The notes beneath the pieces were generated by a model, which made no database searches, was not told the origin of the DNA, and saw nothing but the letters and a program-made list of their open reading frames with translations. Below are positions 1 through 6,068 of a stretch of DNA of 6,951 nt, piece after piece. This stretch comes from Burkholderiales bacterium (GTDB lineage: Bacteria > Pseudomonadota > Gammaproteobacteria > Burkholderiales > Burkholderiaceae_C), in the NCBI GenBank assembly GCA_025352345.1, contig JANXTP010000322.1, positions 1 to 6,951 on the forward strand. Direction: 5' to 3'. Position numbers and translations under genes: made by a program. Position 1 is the stretch's first letter. Each line of letters opens with the position of its first letter.

Positions 1-109
1 CCACAGTCAGCACCTTGCTGTCCCAGATTTCGCGCAATAGGGGTAAAAAATCGTCCAGCGGCGGCAAATGCGGCTGGGTCACGAAAATGGGCTCGTGCTG
101 GGATTTCAT
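1..109 (-). CDS. DegT/DnrJ/EryC1/StrS-family PLP aminotransferase, N-terminal fragment
   Basis: The minus strand opens with ATG at 109-107 and stays open to the left edge (36 codons plus one base). The translation begins MKSQHEPIFVTQPHLPPL, continues with DDFLPLLREIWDSKVLT, and is then cut. A short lead, then (I/F)xVTxPxLPPL, a helix and an IW(D/E)SxxLT segment is the characteristic start of DegT/StrS sugar aminotransferases such as the VioA, RfbE and QdtB types, which place an amino group on a keto-sugar nucleotide using PLP and glutamate. The catalytic lysine and substrate loops lie outside the window, so the substrate cannot be told. No clear Shine-Dalgarno precedes the ATG; the frame stays open upstream (a TTG is possible), but the family motif fits the ATG. 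It diverges from the hydrolase-ACP-KS operon. Family is fairly sure; sugar specificity is unknown. Confidence 0.8.
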   Translation of the reverse strand, partial: MKSQHEPIFVTQPHLPPLDDFLPLLREIWDSKVLTV

Positions 110-351
110 GCGCTTATGGTGTGGCAGGAGCGACGCAGACAAAGACCGGAGCTGGACTGGGAAAGGGTGCCTGTTTGCGCGGATCGGTGTTCGCTAGCCG
201 CCAACGTGGCACCTCATGATCAGGCTTTGACTCACCCCCAGATAGGGGCTGTAGGGCGTTAATCTTGGGCAAAGCGCGCTCCGATTAAACTGCGGGGCGG
301 CGTTTGACTGTTGGTCAGTGCTGTATCCAATACCTGACTTCGTCGAAACTC
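110..351. promoter_or_regulatory. Divergent intergenic region between aminotransferase and hydrolase operons
   Basis: This stretch separates two divergent starts and must hold promoters for both. It looks less GC-rich than the rest of the window. On the plus strand a TTGACT hexamer at 227-232 matches a sigma-70 -35 box, but the best -10 at 17 bases is only TGTAGG (250-255), so the promoter is weak or wrongly placed. A TTAATC/GATTAA dyad lies at 259-288. I see no convincing gene here; short open frames in this stretch have no recognisable protein features. Confidence 0.35.
259..288. repeat. TTAATC-N18-GATTAA inverted repeat (possible operator)
   Basis: TTAATC at 259-264 and its exact reverse complement GATTAA at 283-288 are separated by 18 bases, giving 24 bases from arm to arm. 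They are AT-rich islands in GC-rich DNA just upstream of the hydrolase start. A 6-base dyad can occur by chance, so a regulator-binding role is only a possibility. Confidence 0.25.
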
Positions 352-1362
352 ATGCAACCAGCCACGTCACGCTCGGTACCGAAGGCCTCCCGCACGGATC
401 CGCTGGCGTCCATTCACCCCGAGGGTGTCAACGCGCAGTCCGTGCCGGCGTTCTCTGTACAGATGAAGAACATTCCTGGGTCTGAGCCGGTGCTTCCGAT
501 CGTCTTGATACATGGCCTGCTCAGCACGCCGCGCGAGTTTGGTCTGATTTCGCTGCCACTGCAGTCACGTGGCGCGCCACTGATCATCTTGAACATCCCG
601 GGCTACACCGAGGCAGATCGCAGCCAATTCAAGCGCTGGTCGTCCTGGGTCAATGCGGCCTGCGATGCCATACGGGAACAATTCGGATCAGACCAGCCTT
701 TCGTGCTGGGTGGCCTGTGCTCCGGTGGCATGGTGGCAGCGGCTGTAGCAGCGCGCGGCGAATTCAATGTGCGTTCACTGGTGATGATGTCGCCCAGCTT
801 CGGTTACGACGGCTGGGCGCGGACCAAATGGTGGGGCTGGCGCAAGGCGGCGCACGCGCTCGGCGTCGACCGTTGGATTTCAGTGCGCGAAAGTGAGCCC
901 TACGGCATCAAGAACGAAAAGATTCGCAAGTGGGTCGAACGCGACATGCAGGTGCGTGCTACCAGTGCCGCAGGTCCGTCCACCCTGCCGCTGTGGGCGA
1001 TCAACCAGTCTGAACGGCTGATGCGTCATGTCATCCGCCAATTCCCCCGGCTGCGCATGCCCACGGTGGTGATGCATTCGCGCCTCGATGAGATCTGCAG
1101 CCTGGGCCTCGTGAAGCGGGTTTTCGACACCCTGCCCCAGGGCCCCAACCGCCTCGTGGTGTTCGACAATTCATACCACATGATCACCATCGACAATGAT
1201 CGTCAACAGGTCACCGCCGAGTTGCTGAAGTGCTCGGGCCAGGCAGATCGAAGTGCGGCAGCGCCGATGGACACTGCCGCCAACGCGCCCGCCATAAATC
1301 CGGCCCGCGCGCAGACCGCAGCCGACGACTACACAGGAGTGCTCTTATGTCCAACACCATGA
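352..1362 (+). CDS. Alpha/beta hydrolase with Cys nucleophile (putative acyltransferase or thioesterase)
   Basis: About 336 aa from ATG 352. The fold is read from strand VLPIVLIHGLL (oxyanion HG, residues 54-55), the nucleophile elbow GGLCSGG with Cys123 where serine is usual, a Trp-rich lid (KWWGW), acidic residue Asp246 in SRLDEIC, and His276 in SYHMITID. The His motif resembles Est30-type carboxylesterases and monoacylglycerol lipases. GxCxGG is instead the lipase-like box of PHA synthases, which handle acyl thioesters; dienelactone hydrolases also use Cys. It starts the ACP-KS operon, and its stop lies 16 bases inside the ACP gene, so I infer action on ACP-bound acyl chains: transfer, release or proofreading. 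No signal peptide is seen, so it is probably cytosolic. The start is uncertain: TTG 304 adds 16 residues and ATG 463 removes 37; none has a good Shine-Dalgarno. The last ~45 residues are an Ala-rich tail, likely dispensable. Confidence 0.85.
   Translation: MQPATSRSVPKASRTDPLASIHPEGVNAQSVPAFSVQMKNIPGSEPVLPIVLIHGLLSTPREFGLISLPLQSRGAPLIILNIPGYTEADRSQFKRWSSWVNAACDAIREQFGSDQPFVLGGLCSGGMVAAAVAARGEFNVRSLVMMSPSFGYDGWARTKWWGWRKAAHALGVDRWISVRESEPYGIKNEKIRKWVERDMQVRATSAAGPSTLPLWAINQSERLMRHVIRQFPRLRMPTVVMHSRLDEICSLGLVKRVFDTLPQGPNRLVVFDNSYHMITIDNDRQQVTAELLKCSGQADRSAAAPMDTAANAPAINPARAQTAADDYTGVLLCPTP
1335..1339 (+). promoter_or_regulatory. Ribosome binding site of the ACP gene
   Basis: AGGAG lies inside the 3' end of the hydrolase gene, 7 bases before ATG 1347. 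It decides the ACP start: a second in-frame ATG at 1359 forms an ATGA with the hydrolase stop but would sit 19 bases from this site, too far for good initiation. Confidence 0.75.
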
Positions 1363-1592
1363 CCGAATTGCTGGGGTTGATCAAAAAAGCCTACGACATC
1401 GACCCGGCGACGATCGATCCCCACAAGCCTCTGTCGGAGTTCGGACTGGATTCACTGGCACTTGCCGAGTTGATGTTCAACATCGAAGACCACTTCCACA
1501 TCGATTACCCCGAGTCCCGCACCGGCGTGCAAACCCTGGCTGAACTGGCACAAGTGGTAGACGAGGTGCGCGCCGCAGTCGCCGAGAAATGA
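1347..1592 (+). CDS. Free-standing acyl carrier protein
   Basis: An 81-aa protein of normal ACP length. The motif EFGLDSLALAELMF carries Ser36 in D-S-L, the usual attachment point for 4'-phosphopantetheine, at the start of helix II. The first helix (TELLGLIKKAYDI), the acidic DIDPATIDP loop and the final helix (LAELAQVVDEVRAAV) complete the four-helix pattern. It would carry acyl or ketoacyl chains as thioesters in the cytosol. It is unlikely to be the housekeeping AcpP: it lies in a hydrolase-ACP-KS operon rather than among fatty acid synthesis genes, and differs in sequence from the highly conserved AcpP core. It shares a 4-base ATGA overlap with the downstream KS gene, so KS translation is probably coupled to it and the two likely work as a pair. 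No phosphopantetheinyl transferase is in view, so it would need one encoded elsewhere. Confidence 0.93.
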   Translation: MSNTMTELLGLIKKAYDIDPATIDPHKPLSEFGLDSLALAELMFNIEDHFHIDYPESRTGVQTLAELAQVVDEVRAAVAEK

Positions 1593-2824
1593 CGAGTTCT
1601 GCGCCGAGCATGCGCGAGGTGGTGATCTCCGGCCTGGGGCTGGTGTCTCCCCACGGCGATGACCTTGGCATCGCCTTCGACGCCATGCTCCAGGGCCGCT
1701 CGGCGATCGCGCTCTGGGGTCGTGAGGGCCTACCGCCTGCGGCGGTCGCCAGCGTCGCCTTTTCACCGGAACGCTGGTTCACCAAGTTACAACTGGTCGG
1801 CGTCGATCGGGTCAGCCAGATGGCGGTCGCCGCGGCCGAATTGGCCCGCATCGATGCCCGCTGGCCCGAGGGCCTGGCGCCCGAGCGCATCGGCGTGTAC
1901 ATCGGCAGCGGCATGGGTGGCGCCACCGCGCTGGAAGACGGCTACGAGGCCTCCCGCGCCGGGCGCCGCGTCTCGCCGCTGACGGTCGTCGCCACGATGA
2001 CCAACGCGCCAGCCGCGCACATTGCGATCCGCGCCGGCGCACAGGGCCCGGTCTACACCTACTCGGTGGCCTGTGCCTCGTCGGCGGTGGCAATCGCCGA
2101 GGCCGCGAAGGCGATTGCCGCAGGCGAGATCGACATCGCAATCGCCGGTGGCGCCGAGGCCTTGCTGGTGCCCGGTGTCGTGCGCGCCTGGCAGGCGCTG
2201 CAGACCCTGGCCACGCCCGACCCCACCGATCCGAGCCAGTCCTGCCGCCCGTTCGACGTCAACCGCTCAGGCTTCGCACTGGGCGAAGGCGCGGCGATGC
2301 TGGTGCTCGAATCGCGCGAGCACGCGATGGCGCGCAGGGCACCGGTGCGTGTCCGCTTCGCCGGCAGCGGAGTCAGTTGCGATGCGCAGCACATGACCAA
2401 GCCGAATGCACCAGGCCAGGTGCGCGCGCTGCGCAATATGCTGCGCGCCAGCGGTCTGGCCCCGCGCGACATCGGCTACTGCAATGCCCACGGCACCGCC
2501 ACGCGGGTCGGTGACGGCGTCGAATGCGAGGCCCTGCGCAGCGTCTGGGGCGACGACATCGATGGCCTGCGGGTCAGCTCGACCAAGTCCATGCACGGCC
2601 ACCTGCTCGGCGCCGCGGGTGCGCTGGAAGCGGTGGTGACGGTGCTCGCGCTGCAGCAGCGACACGCCCCACCAACACCGAGTTGCCAGAACCCCGATCC
2701 GGCCTGCAACGTCCCGCTGATCCGCGAGACCGCGGCATCACTGCCAACGCTACAGGCCGCGATCAGCAACTCGTTTGCTTTCGGTGGCACCAACGTCGTG
2801 CTGGCTTTCGCCCGCCACGACTGA
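1589..2824 (+). CDS. Beta-ketoacyl-ACP synthase, FabF-like (KAS II type)
   Basis: A 411-aa, full-length condensing enzyme of the thiolase fold. Active-site Cys162 is in YSVACASSAVA, His301 in CNAHGTATRVGD and His336 in STKSMHGHLLGAAGA, with Lys333 before it and the FGGTN loop at 398-402. The complete C-H-H triad predicts active decarboxylative Claisen condensation rather than a chain-length-factor or decarboxylase-only role. The N-terminal REVVISGLGLVSPHG and the NAPAAHIAI segment are typical of FabF relatives. ATG 1589 is chosen for its ATGA overlap with the ACP stop; MREVV at 1610 is an alternative start. It ends the operon, 11 bases from the convergent adaptor gene, with no terminator visible. 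It probably elongates an ACP-bound acyl chain for a specialised lipid, polyketide or sugar acyl group. It stands without ketoreductase or dehydratase, so it either makes a beta-keto product or borrows primary fatty acid enzymes. Confidence 0.93.
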   Translation: MTSSAPSMREVVISGLGLVSPHGDDLGIAFDAMLQGRSAIALWGREGLPPAAVASVAFSPERWFTKLQLVGVDRVSQMAVAAAELARIDARWPEGLAPERIGVYIGSGMGGATALEDGYEASRAGRRVSPLTVVATMTNAPAAHIAIRAGAQGPVYTYSVACASSAVAIAEAAKAIAAGEIDIAIAGGAEALLVPGVVRAWQALQTLATPDPTDPSQSCRPFDVNRSGFALGEGAAMLVLESREHAMARRAPVRVRFAGSGVSCDAQHMTKPNAPGQVRALRNMLRASGLAPRDIGYCNAHGTATRVGDGVECEALRSVWGDDIDGLRVSSTKSMHGHLLGAAGALEAVVTVLALQQRHAPPTPSCQNPDPACNVPLIRETAASLPTLQAAISNSFAFGGTNVVLAFARHD

Positions 2825-2835
2825 TCGCCACCGAA

Positions 2836-3810
2836 CTACTTCGTCTTTTCCACAGTCTCGGCCGGAAGGAAGCGCACCAGCACCCGCTGACCGACGCGCA
2901 GGGTCGTGCCGTCCAGTTGCAGCAGGCATTCAACGACGCGCGCATCGACAGCCTCCTCGCTGCCCGCGGTGTCCGGCGTGCGCGGTGGGCCAAATACCTC
3001 GCCGACATTGAGCACGCGGGCGCCATGCACCGCACTGTCCTCGGCGACCGAGACCACCTCCGCACGCATGCCGGCCTGGACCCGGGAGATCAGCGCTTCA
3101 TTGAGGTCAGCACGCACGATGCGCGGACCGTCGGGCAGCAGGTGCAGCACCAGCCCATGGGGTTCGACGTACTCGCCGATCTGCGCGATGCGTTGCACCA
3201 TCTGGCCATTCGCTGGGGCACGCACGGTGGCCGCGGCCAGCACCTGCGTGGCCTGGGCAACGCGCTGCTTCTCGACCAAGACTGCCGTTTCCTGCGCCGC
3301 CAGTTGCTGCCCGGCATAGACGACCGCGAAGCGGGCGTCCTCCAGCGCCTGGGTGCCAGCGGTGCCGGGAAGCGGGACGGCAACCGCCCGTTCACGGCGC
3401 GCTCGCGCCACCAGCAGCTCGGTGCGCAGCACTTCCAGCTGGGCCACCGCACGGGCGTGCTCGGCCTTGGCCAGTTCGAGCGCGGTGCGGGGTTCACGGG
3501 TGTCGAGCTGCGCCAGCATTTGGCCTTGCTTGACCGCGGCGCCGGCCTCGACACCCCAGTGTTCGATGATGCCGCCATAAGGCGTTGCCACGCGCAGCAA
3601 TCCGCCAGGCACATCGACCCTGCCCCGCGCAATGGCCACGAAACGCTTGTCAGCCACCGGTGCCACCGAGGCGCCAGACGCCGTGCTGGCGGATGCGGGC
3701 TTGCGGGCATCGTCGTGCGGTGTACACGCCACCAGGGCGAGGCTCAGCAAGAAGATCACGCGCCGCGCGGCGCATGCCGATCGGGGTTGAAGAGCCATCG
3801 TTTTCATCAT
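2836..3810 (-). CDS. Lipoprotein membrane-fusion adaptor of an ABC exporter (HlyD/MacA/DevB-like)
   Basis: 324 aa, last gene of the exporter operon. A short basic N-terminus, hydrophobic stretch VIFLLSLALVAC and lipobox LVAC predict signal peptidase II cleavage and lipidation of Cys29. Next come a low-complexity linker (about 30-52), a lipoyl half-motif (about 70-104, TPYGGIIEHWGVEAG), a helical hairpin (about 106-195) with a PLPGT turn near 146-150, the second lipoyl half (VRAPANGQMVQRIAQIGEYV, 196-215) and a beta-barrel domain to the end. This is the domain order of periplasmic adaptors that join an inner-membrane pump to an outer-membrane channel. ATG 3810 has AAGGA 5 bases upstream and overlaps the ATPase stop as ATGA. 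The hairpin looks short, and the +2 residue is Thr, not Asp. No outer-membrane channel gene is in view. The true gene excludes the longer open frame upstream, which only shadows the ATPase gene. Confidence 0.9.
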   Translation of the reverse strand: MMKTMALQPRSACAARRVIFLLSLALVACTPHDDARKPASASTASGASVAPVADKRFVAIARGRVDVPGGLLRVATPYGGIIEHWGVEAGAAVKQGQMLAQLDTREPRTALELAKAEHARAVAQLEVLRTELLVARARRERAVAVPLPGTAGTQALEDARFAVVYAGQQLAAQETAVLVEKQRVAQATQVLAAATVRAPANGQMVQRIAQIGEYVEPHGLVLHLLPDGPRIVRADLNEALISRVQAGMRAEVVSVAEDSAVHGARVLNVGEVFGPPRTPDTAGSEEAVDARVVECLLQLDGTTLRVGQRVLVRFLPAETVEKTK

Positions 3811-4553
3811 GCAGATCCTTGCACCGCAGCGCGGCGTGTGTCGTCGAGCAGGCGCCCGTCTTCCATGTGCAGCACGCGGTCGGCATGCTCGACCACCCGC
3901 GGATCGTGGCTGACGCACAGCACCGCCGCACGGTGCTTGCGCGCCAGCCGGTGCAGCAGGTCGATCACGATCTGCCCGTTGCTCGCGTCGAGCGCGCTGG
4001 TCGGCTCGTCGGCGAACAGCAGCTGCGGCTGCTTGGCCAGTGCCCGCGCAATCGACACCCGTTGTTTCTCGCCGCCCGACATCTCGCCCGGGCGCAGCCC
4101 CGAGCGCGCCGACAGGCCGACCTCGTCGAGCGCCACCAGCGCCCGCTCGCGGGCTTCGGCCTTCGACAGCCCCAGCGCGCCCAGCGGCAGCATCACTTGC
4201 TCGACCGCATCCAGCGCGCCGAACAGGTTGAAGCCCTGAAACACGAAGCCGGTGTGGCGCAGGCGGAAGCGCTCCAGCGCACGCGCGTCGAGCGACCACA
4301 GCGACTCGTCCAGCGCCAGCACCTCGCCCGCATCGGGCGGCGACAGACCGCTCAGCAAGGCCAGCAAGGTGCTCTTGCCGCAGCCTGAGGGGCCGGAGAT
4401 CAGCGTCAGCTCGCCGACCGACACATCGAGGCTCAGGCCGCGCAGGATGGGCGTGTCCACCCGTCCGCTGCGAAACGATTTCACCAGTTCGCGGCCGCGC
4501 AGCGCCGCGGTAGCAGCCGCAACGGGAGTGGTTGACAGCATGGAGATGCTCAT
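3807..4553 (-). CDS. ABC transporter ATP-binding protein (LolD/MacB/DevA type)
   Basis: A 248-aa nucleotide-binding subunit with every core motif: Walker A GPSGCGKST (54-62), Q-loop Gln106 in FVFQGFNLF, signature MSGGEKQR (158-165), Walker B LLFADEP (178-184), D-loop SALD (186-189) and switch His216 in VSHDP. The FQxFNL Q-loop context and short length are usual for the LolD/MacB/DevA branch, which drives mechanotransmission or extrusion of lipids, lipoproteins and hydrophobic compounds rather than import. It should dimerise and pair with the adjacent permease at the cytoplasmic face. ATG 4553 is chosen because it forms ATGA with the permease stop and leads into the SISMLSTTP N-terminus; the frame is open to 4754, but that part only shadows the permease gene. 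No Shine-Dalgarno is visible, so initiation probably depends on coupling. Residue 161-162 is GE instead of the consensus GQ, a tolerated variant. Confidence 0.95.
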   Translation of the reverse strand: MSISMLSTTPVAAATAALRGRELVKSFRSGRVDTPILRGLSLDVSVGELTLISGPSGCGKSTLLALLSGLSPPDAGEVLALDESLWSLDARALERFRLRHTGFVFQGFNLFGALDAVEQVMLPLGALGLSKAEARERALVALDEVGLSARSGLRPGEMSGGEKQRVSIARALAKQPQLLFADEPTSALDASNGQIVIDLLHRLARKHRAAVLCVSHDPRVVEHADRVLHMEDGRLLDDTRRAAVQGSA

Positions 4554-5686
4554 CGCAGCAACGACGCCGGATCGGCGCTGCGCAGCGCACGCACCGCCGC
4601 CCAGCCGGAGATTATCGAAATGCCAAGCACCAGCACCACGCAGGCCAACGCAGCCCAGCCGTCGAGGGCGACCGGCACGTGGTAATGCTTGGCCAGCCGC
4701 AGCGCCGCGAAGGCGCCAACAGCACCCACCAGCAGCCCGACGCTGCCGATCCATGTCGCCTGCTCCAGCACCACACCGCGCAGCGCCGGCACGCCGATGC
4801 CCAGCGCCTGCAAGGCCGCGTACTCAGCGGCCGAGCCGGCCACCGCGCCCATCAGCGTCTGGCTGGTGATGACCGCGCCGACCAGGCTGACGATGATCGC
4901 CATGAACAGCACGCCCAGGCCGGCACCAGTGTCGAACAGCCAGTAATCGGAGGCCCTTTTGGAGAACACCTTGCTGGGCCAAACCGCGAAGCCGTGCTCC
5001 GAACCGATCGCTTCGAGTCGCGACCGTGCCGCGGGCAGCTGCGCGCTGTCATGCAGTCGCACCACGTAATACGGTACCCGCTCGTCTGCAGCTCCTGCGG
5101 GCTGCAACTGGGCCGCGGTCTCCAGCGAGGTCAGCAGGTGAACGCCGCCCAGCGTGCGCAGCCCCGAGACCGTGCCGACGACCTGCACCGTGCGGCCGTT
5201 GATGCGCGGCCGGTCGCCGACCACCACGCCCAGCTTGGCGAGATCGGCCTCGTCGACGATCACCGAATCGGGTTGATCGAGCCGTGCCCGCAGCGCTGCG
5301 GGCAGCACACGCGCGAACAGCAGCGCTTCGGCCGAGGTGTTGACGCCCGACACGAACAGCGTGATGGCGGCCAGGTCGGCCCGCGAGCGCCAGTCAGCCT
5401 CCATCCAGTTGTAGGCCTCAACGCGGTTGACCGAGGGATCCAGGCGCAGCCAGACCTCGGTGTCCAGCGGCAGGATGCGGCCCTGCTCCACCGTCGGCGT
5501 GTTCGGGTTGCCGACCCACAGATCGCCGCGCGATGCGTCGATGTAGACCGCCGCACTGCCGAAGATGCCGAGCACCAGCGCCGATTGCACCAGCAGCAGC
5601 AAGCCGGAAAACGCCACTGCCACCACCGCCGGGAGGAAGCGCCGCCAGTCGTGCAACAGGGATTTTCGAGCCAGCGGAACGATCAT
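4550..5686 (-). CDS. ABC transporter permease, FtsX/MacB family (DevC-like)
   Basis: 378 aa, first gene of the exporter operon. One membrane segment lies near the N-terminus (about 18-42), followed by a large extracytoplasmic domain (about 45-250), then three membrane segments (about 253-277, 308-328, 343-366). This 1+3 layout is that of FtsX/MacB/LolC-type permeases. The EYAALQALGIG segment (288-298) after the second helix is the conserved FtsX coupling region that contacts the ATPase. The GDLWVGN stretch (54-60) resembles DevC-type permeases of glycolipid exporters. At 378 aa it has no fused ATPase, so it is closer to DevC or LolC than to MacB. No strong Shine-Dalgarno precedes ATG 5686, but no better start lies upstream. 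The gene is followed without a gap by the ATPase and adaptor genes, forming a complete inner-membrane and periplasmic pump. Substrate is inferred, from the convergent ACP-KS operon, to be an acylated molecule. Confidence 0.9.
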   Translation of the reverse strand: MIVPLARKSLLHDWRRFLPAVVAVAFSGLLLLVQSALVLGIFGSAAVYIDASRGDLWVGNPNTPTVEQGRILPLDTEVWLRLDPSVNRVEAYNWMEADWRSRADLAAITLFVSGVNTSAEALLFARVLPAALRARLDQPDSVIVDEADLAKLGVVVGDRPRINGRTVQVVGTVSGLRTLGGVHLLTSLETAAQLQPAGAADERVPYYVVRLHDSAQLPAARSRLEAIGSEHGFAVWPSKVFSKRASDYWLFDTGAGLGVLFMAIIVSLVGAVITSQTLMGAVAGSAAEYAALQALGIGVPALRGVVLEQATWIGSVGLLVGAVGAFAALRLAKHYHVPVALDGWAALACVVLVLGISIISGWAAVRALRSADPASLLR

Positions 5687-5752
5687 GAGGCCGACGGTGG
5701 AAGGATCATGCCGCCGAGGCGTCGCAACCGCACAGCGCGAAATGGAAGGTGG

Positions 5753-5786
5753 GGAATAGTGGTCGCCATGGTCGGAATAATAGTGG
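5753..5786. repeat. GGAATA repeats spaced 21 bp near the exporter promoter
   Basis: GGAATAGTGG at 5753-5762 and GGAATAATAGTGG at 5774-5786 start 21 bases apart, two helical turns, with a CCATGG palindrome between them (5766-5771). The second copy overlaps the possible -10 of the leftward exporter promoter. This could be a pair of regulator half-sites on one DNA face, or chance. Confidence 0.3.
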
Positions 5787-5876
5787 CCCCGTCTGAAGGC
5801 GCCCTTGGCGGCGGCGGCTCGCCACCTCCAGCATCACTGCTCAAAAGCCTGAAAACGGCAGCCCGACACACGTTGG

Positions 5877-5914
5877 CACGATGGCTCCGTGTAGGTGTTT
5901 GCCTGACACGATGG
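5877..5914. repeat. Two CACGATGG direct repeats upstream of flhD
   Basis: CACGATGG occurs exactly at 5877-5884 and 5907-5914, 30 bases apart, roughly 160-200 bases before the flhD start. Spacing near three helical turns would suit a regulator binding twice. No known site is recognised. Confidence 0.25.
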
Positions 5915-5983
5915 ATGGCAAAAGAGGGACTCAAGCCACAGAGATGACCTGATGTCAGCCCCCATCTCTGATCTTCACAATCT

Positions 5984-6009
5984 GTTTCACGTTGCGGCGA
6001 TTTTGAAAC
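5984..6009. repeat. GTTTCA-N14-TGAAAC dyad in the flhD leader
   Basis: GTTTCA (5984-5989) and TGAAAC (6004-6009) are perfect 6-base complements separated by 14 bases, 67 bases before the flhD start. It may be an operator or a leader hairpin; it has no U-tract, so it is not an intrinsic terminator. Confidence 0.25.
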
Positions 6010-6063
6010 CGGCAGCGCGACACCACGACCCGCCCCGACACTTCGCCACCGAAGCCCAGACAC

Positions 6064-6068
6064 AAGGA
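6064..6068 (+). promoter_or_regulatory. Ribosome binding site of flhD
   Basis: AAGGA, 7 bases before ATG 6076, fixes the flhD start. Confidence 0.75.

Noticed and set aside
236..248. CCCC-AGATA-GGGG hairpin
   Set aside because: Four-base arms are too short to support a structure or regulator site.
15..262. Two short plus-strand frames at the left edge
   Set aside because: One is antisense to the aminotransferase fragment; neither has a recognisable feature or Shine-Dalgarno.
2524..4239. 571-codon open frame on the plus strand
   Set aside because: It lies opposite the adaptor and ATPase genes, starts inside the KS gene, and its translation is rich in Arg, Gln and His with no domain; it is an antisense shadow in GC-rich DNA.
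3811..4590. Long in-frame extension of the adaptor upstream of 3810
   Set aside because: It overlaps the whole ATPase gene and has no domain; the lipoprotein signal, Shine-Dalgarno and ATGA overlap all point to 3810.
4554..4754. 67-residue in-frame extension of the ATPase
   Set aside because: It shadows the permease C-terminus; the ATGA overlap at 4550-4553 gives the natural start.
5806..5824. TGGCG/CGCCA hairpin as a terminator
   Set aside because: Only a 5-bp stem with no T-run on either strand, in a GCC-rich stretch where this occurs by chance.
5874..5890. Sigma-54 promoter from TGGCAC
   Set aside because: The -24-like TGGCAC is followed by CTCCG instead of a TTGCA-type -12 element, so the site is not supported.
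4532..5947. 471-codon open frame on the plus strand
   Set aside because: It is antisense to the permease gene, with low-complexity Arg/Gln/His composition and no recognisable motif.
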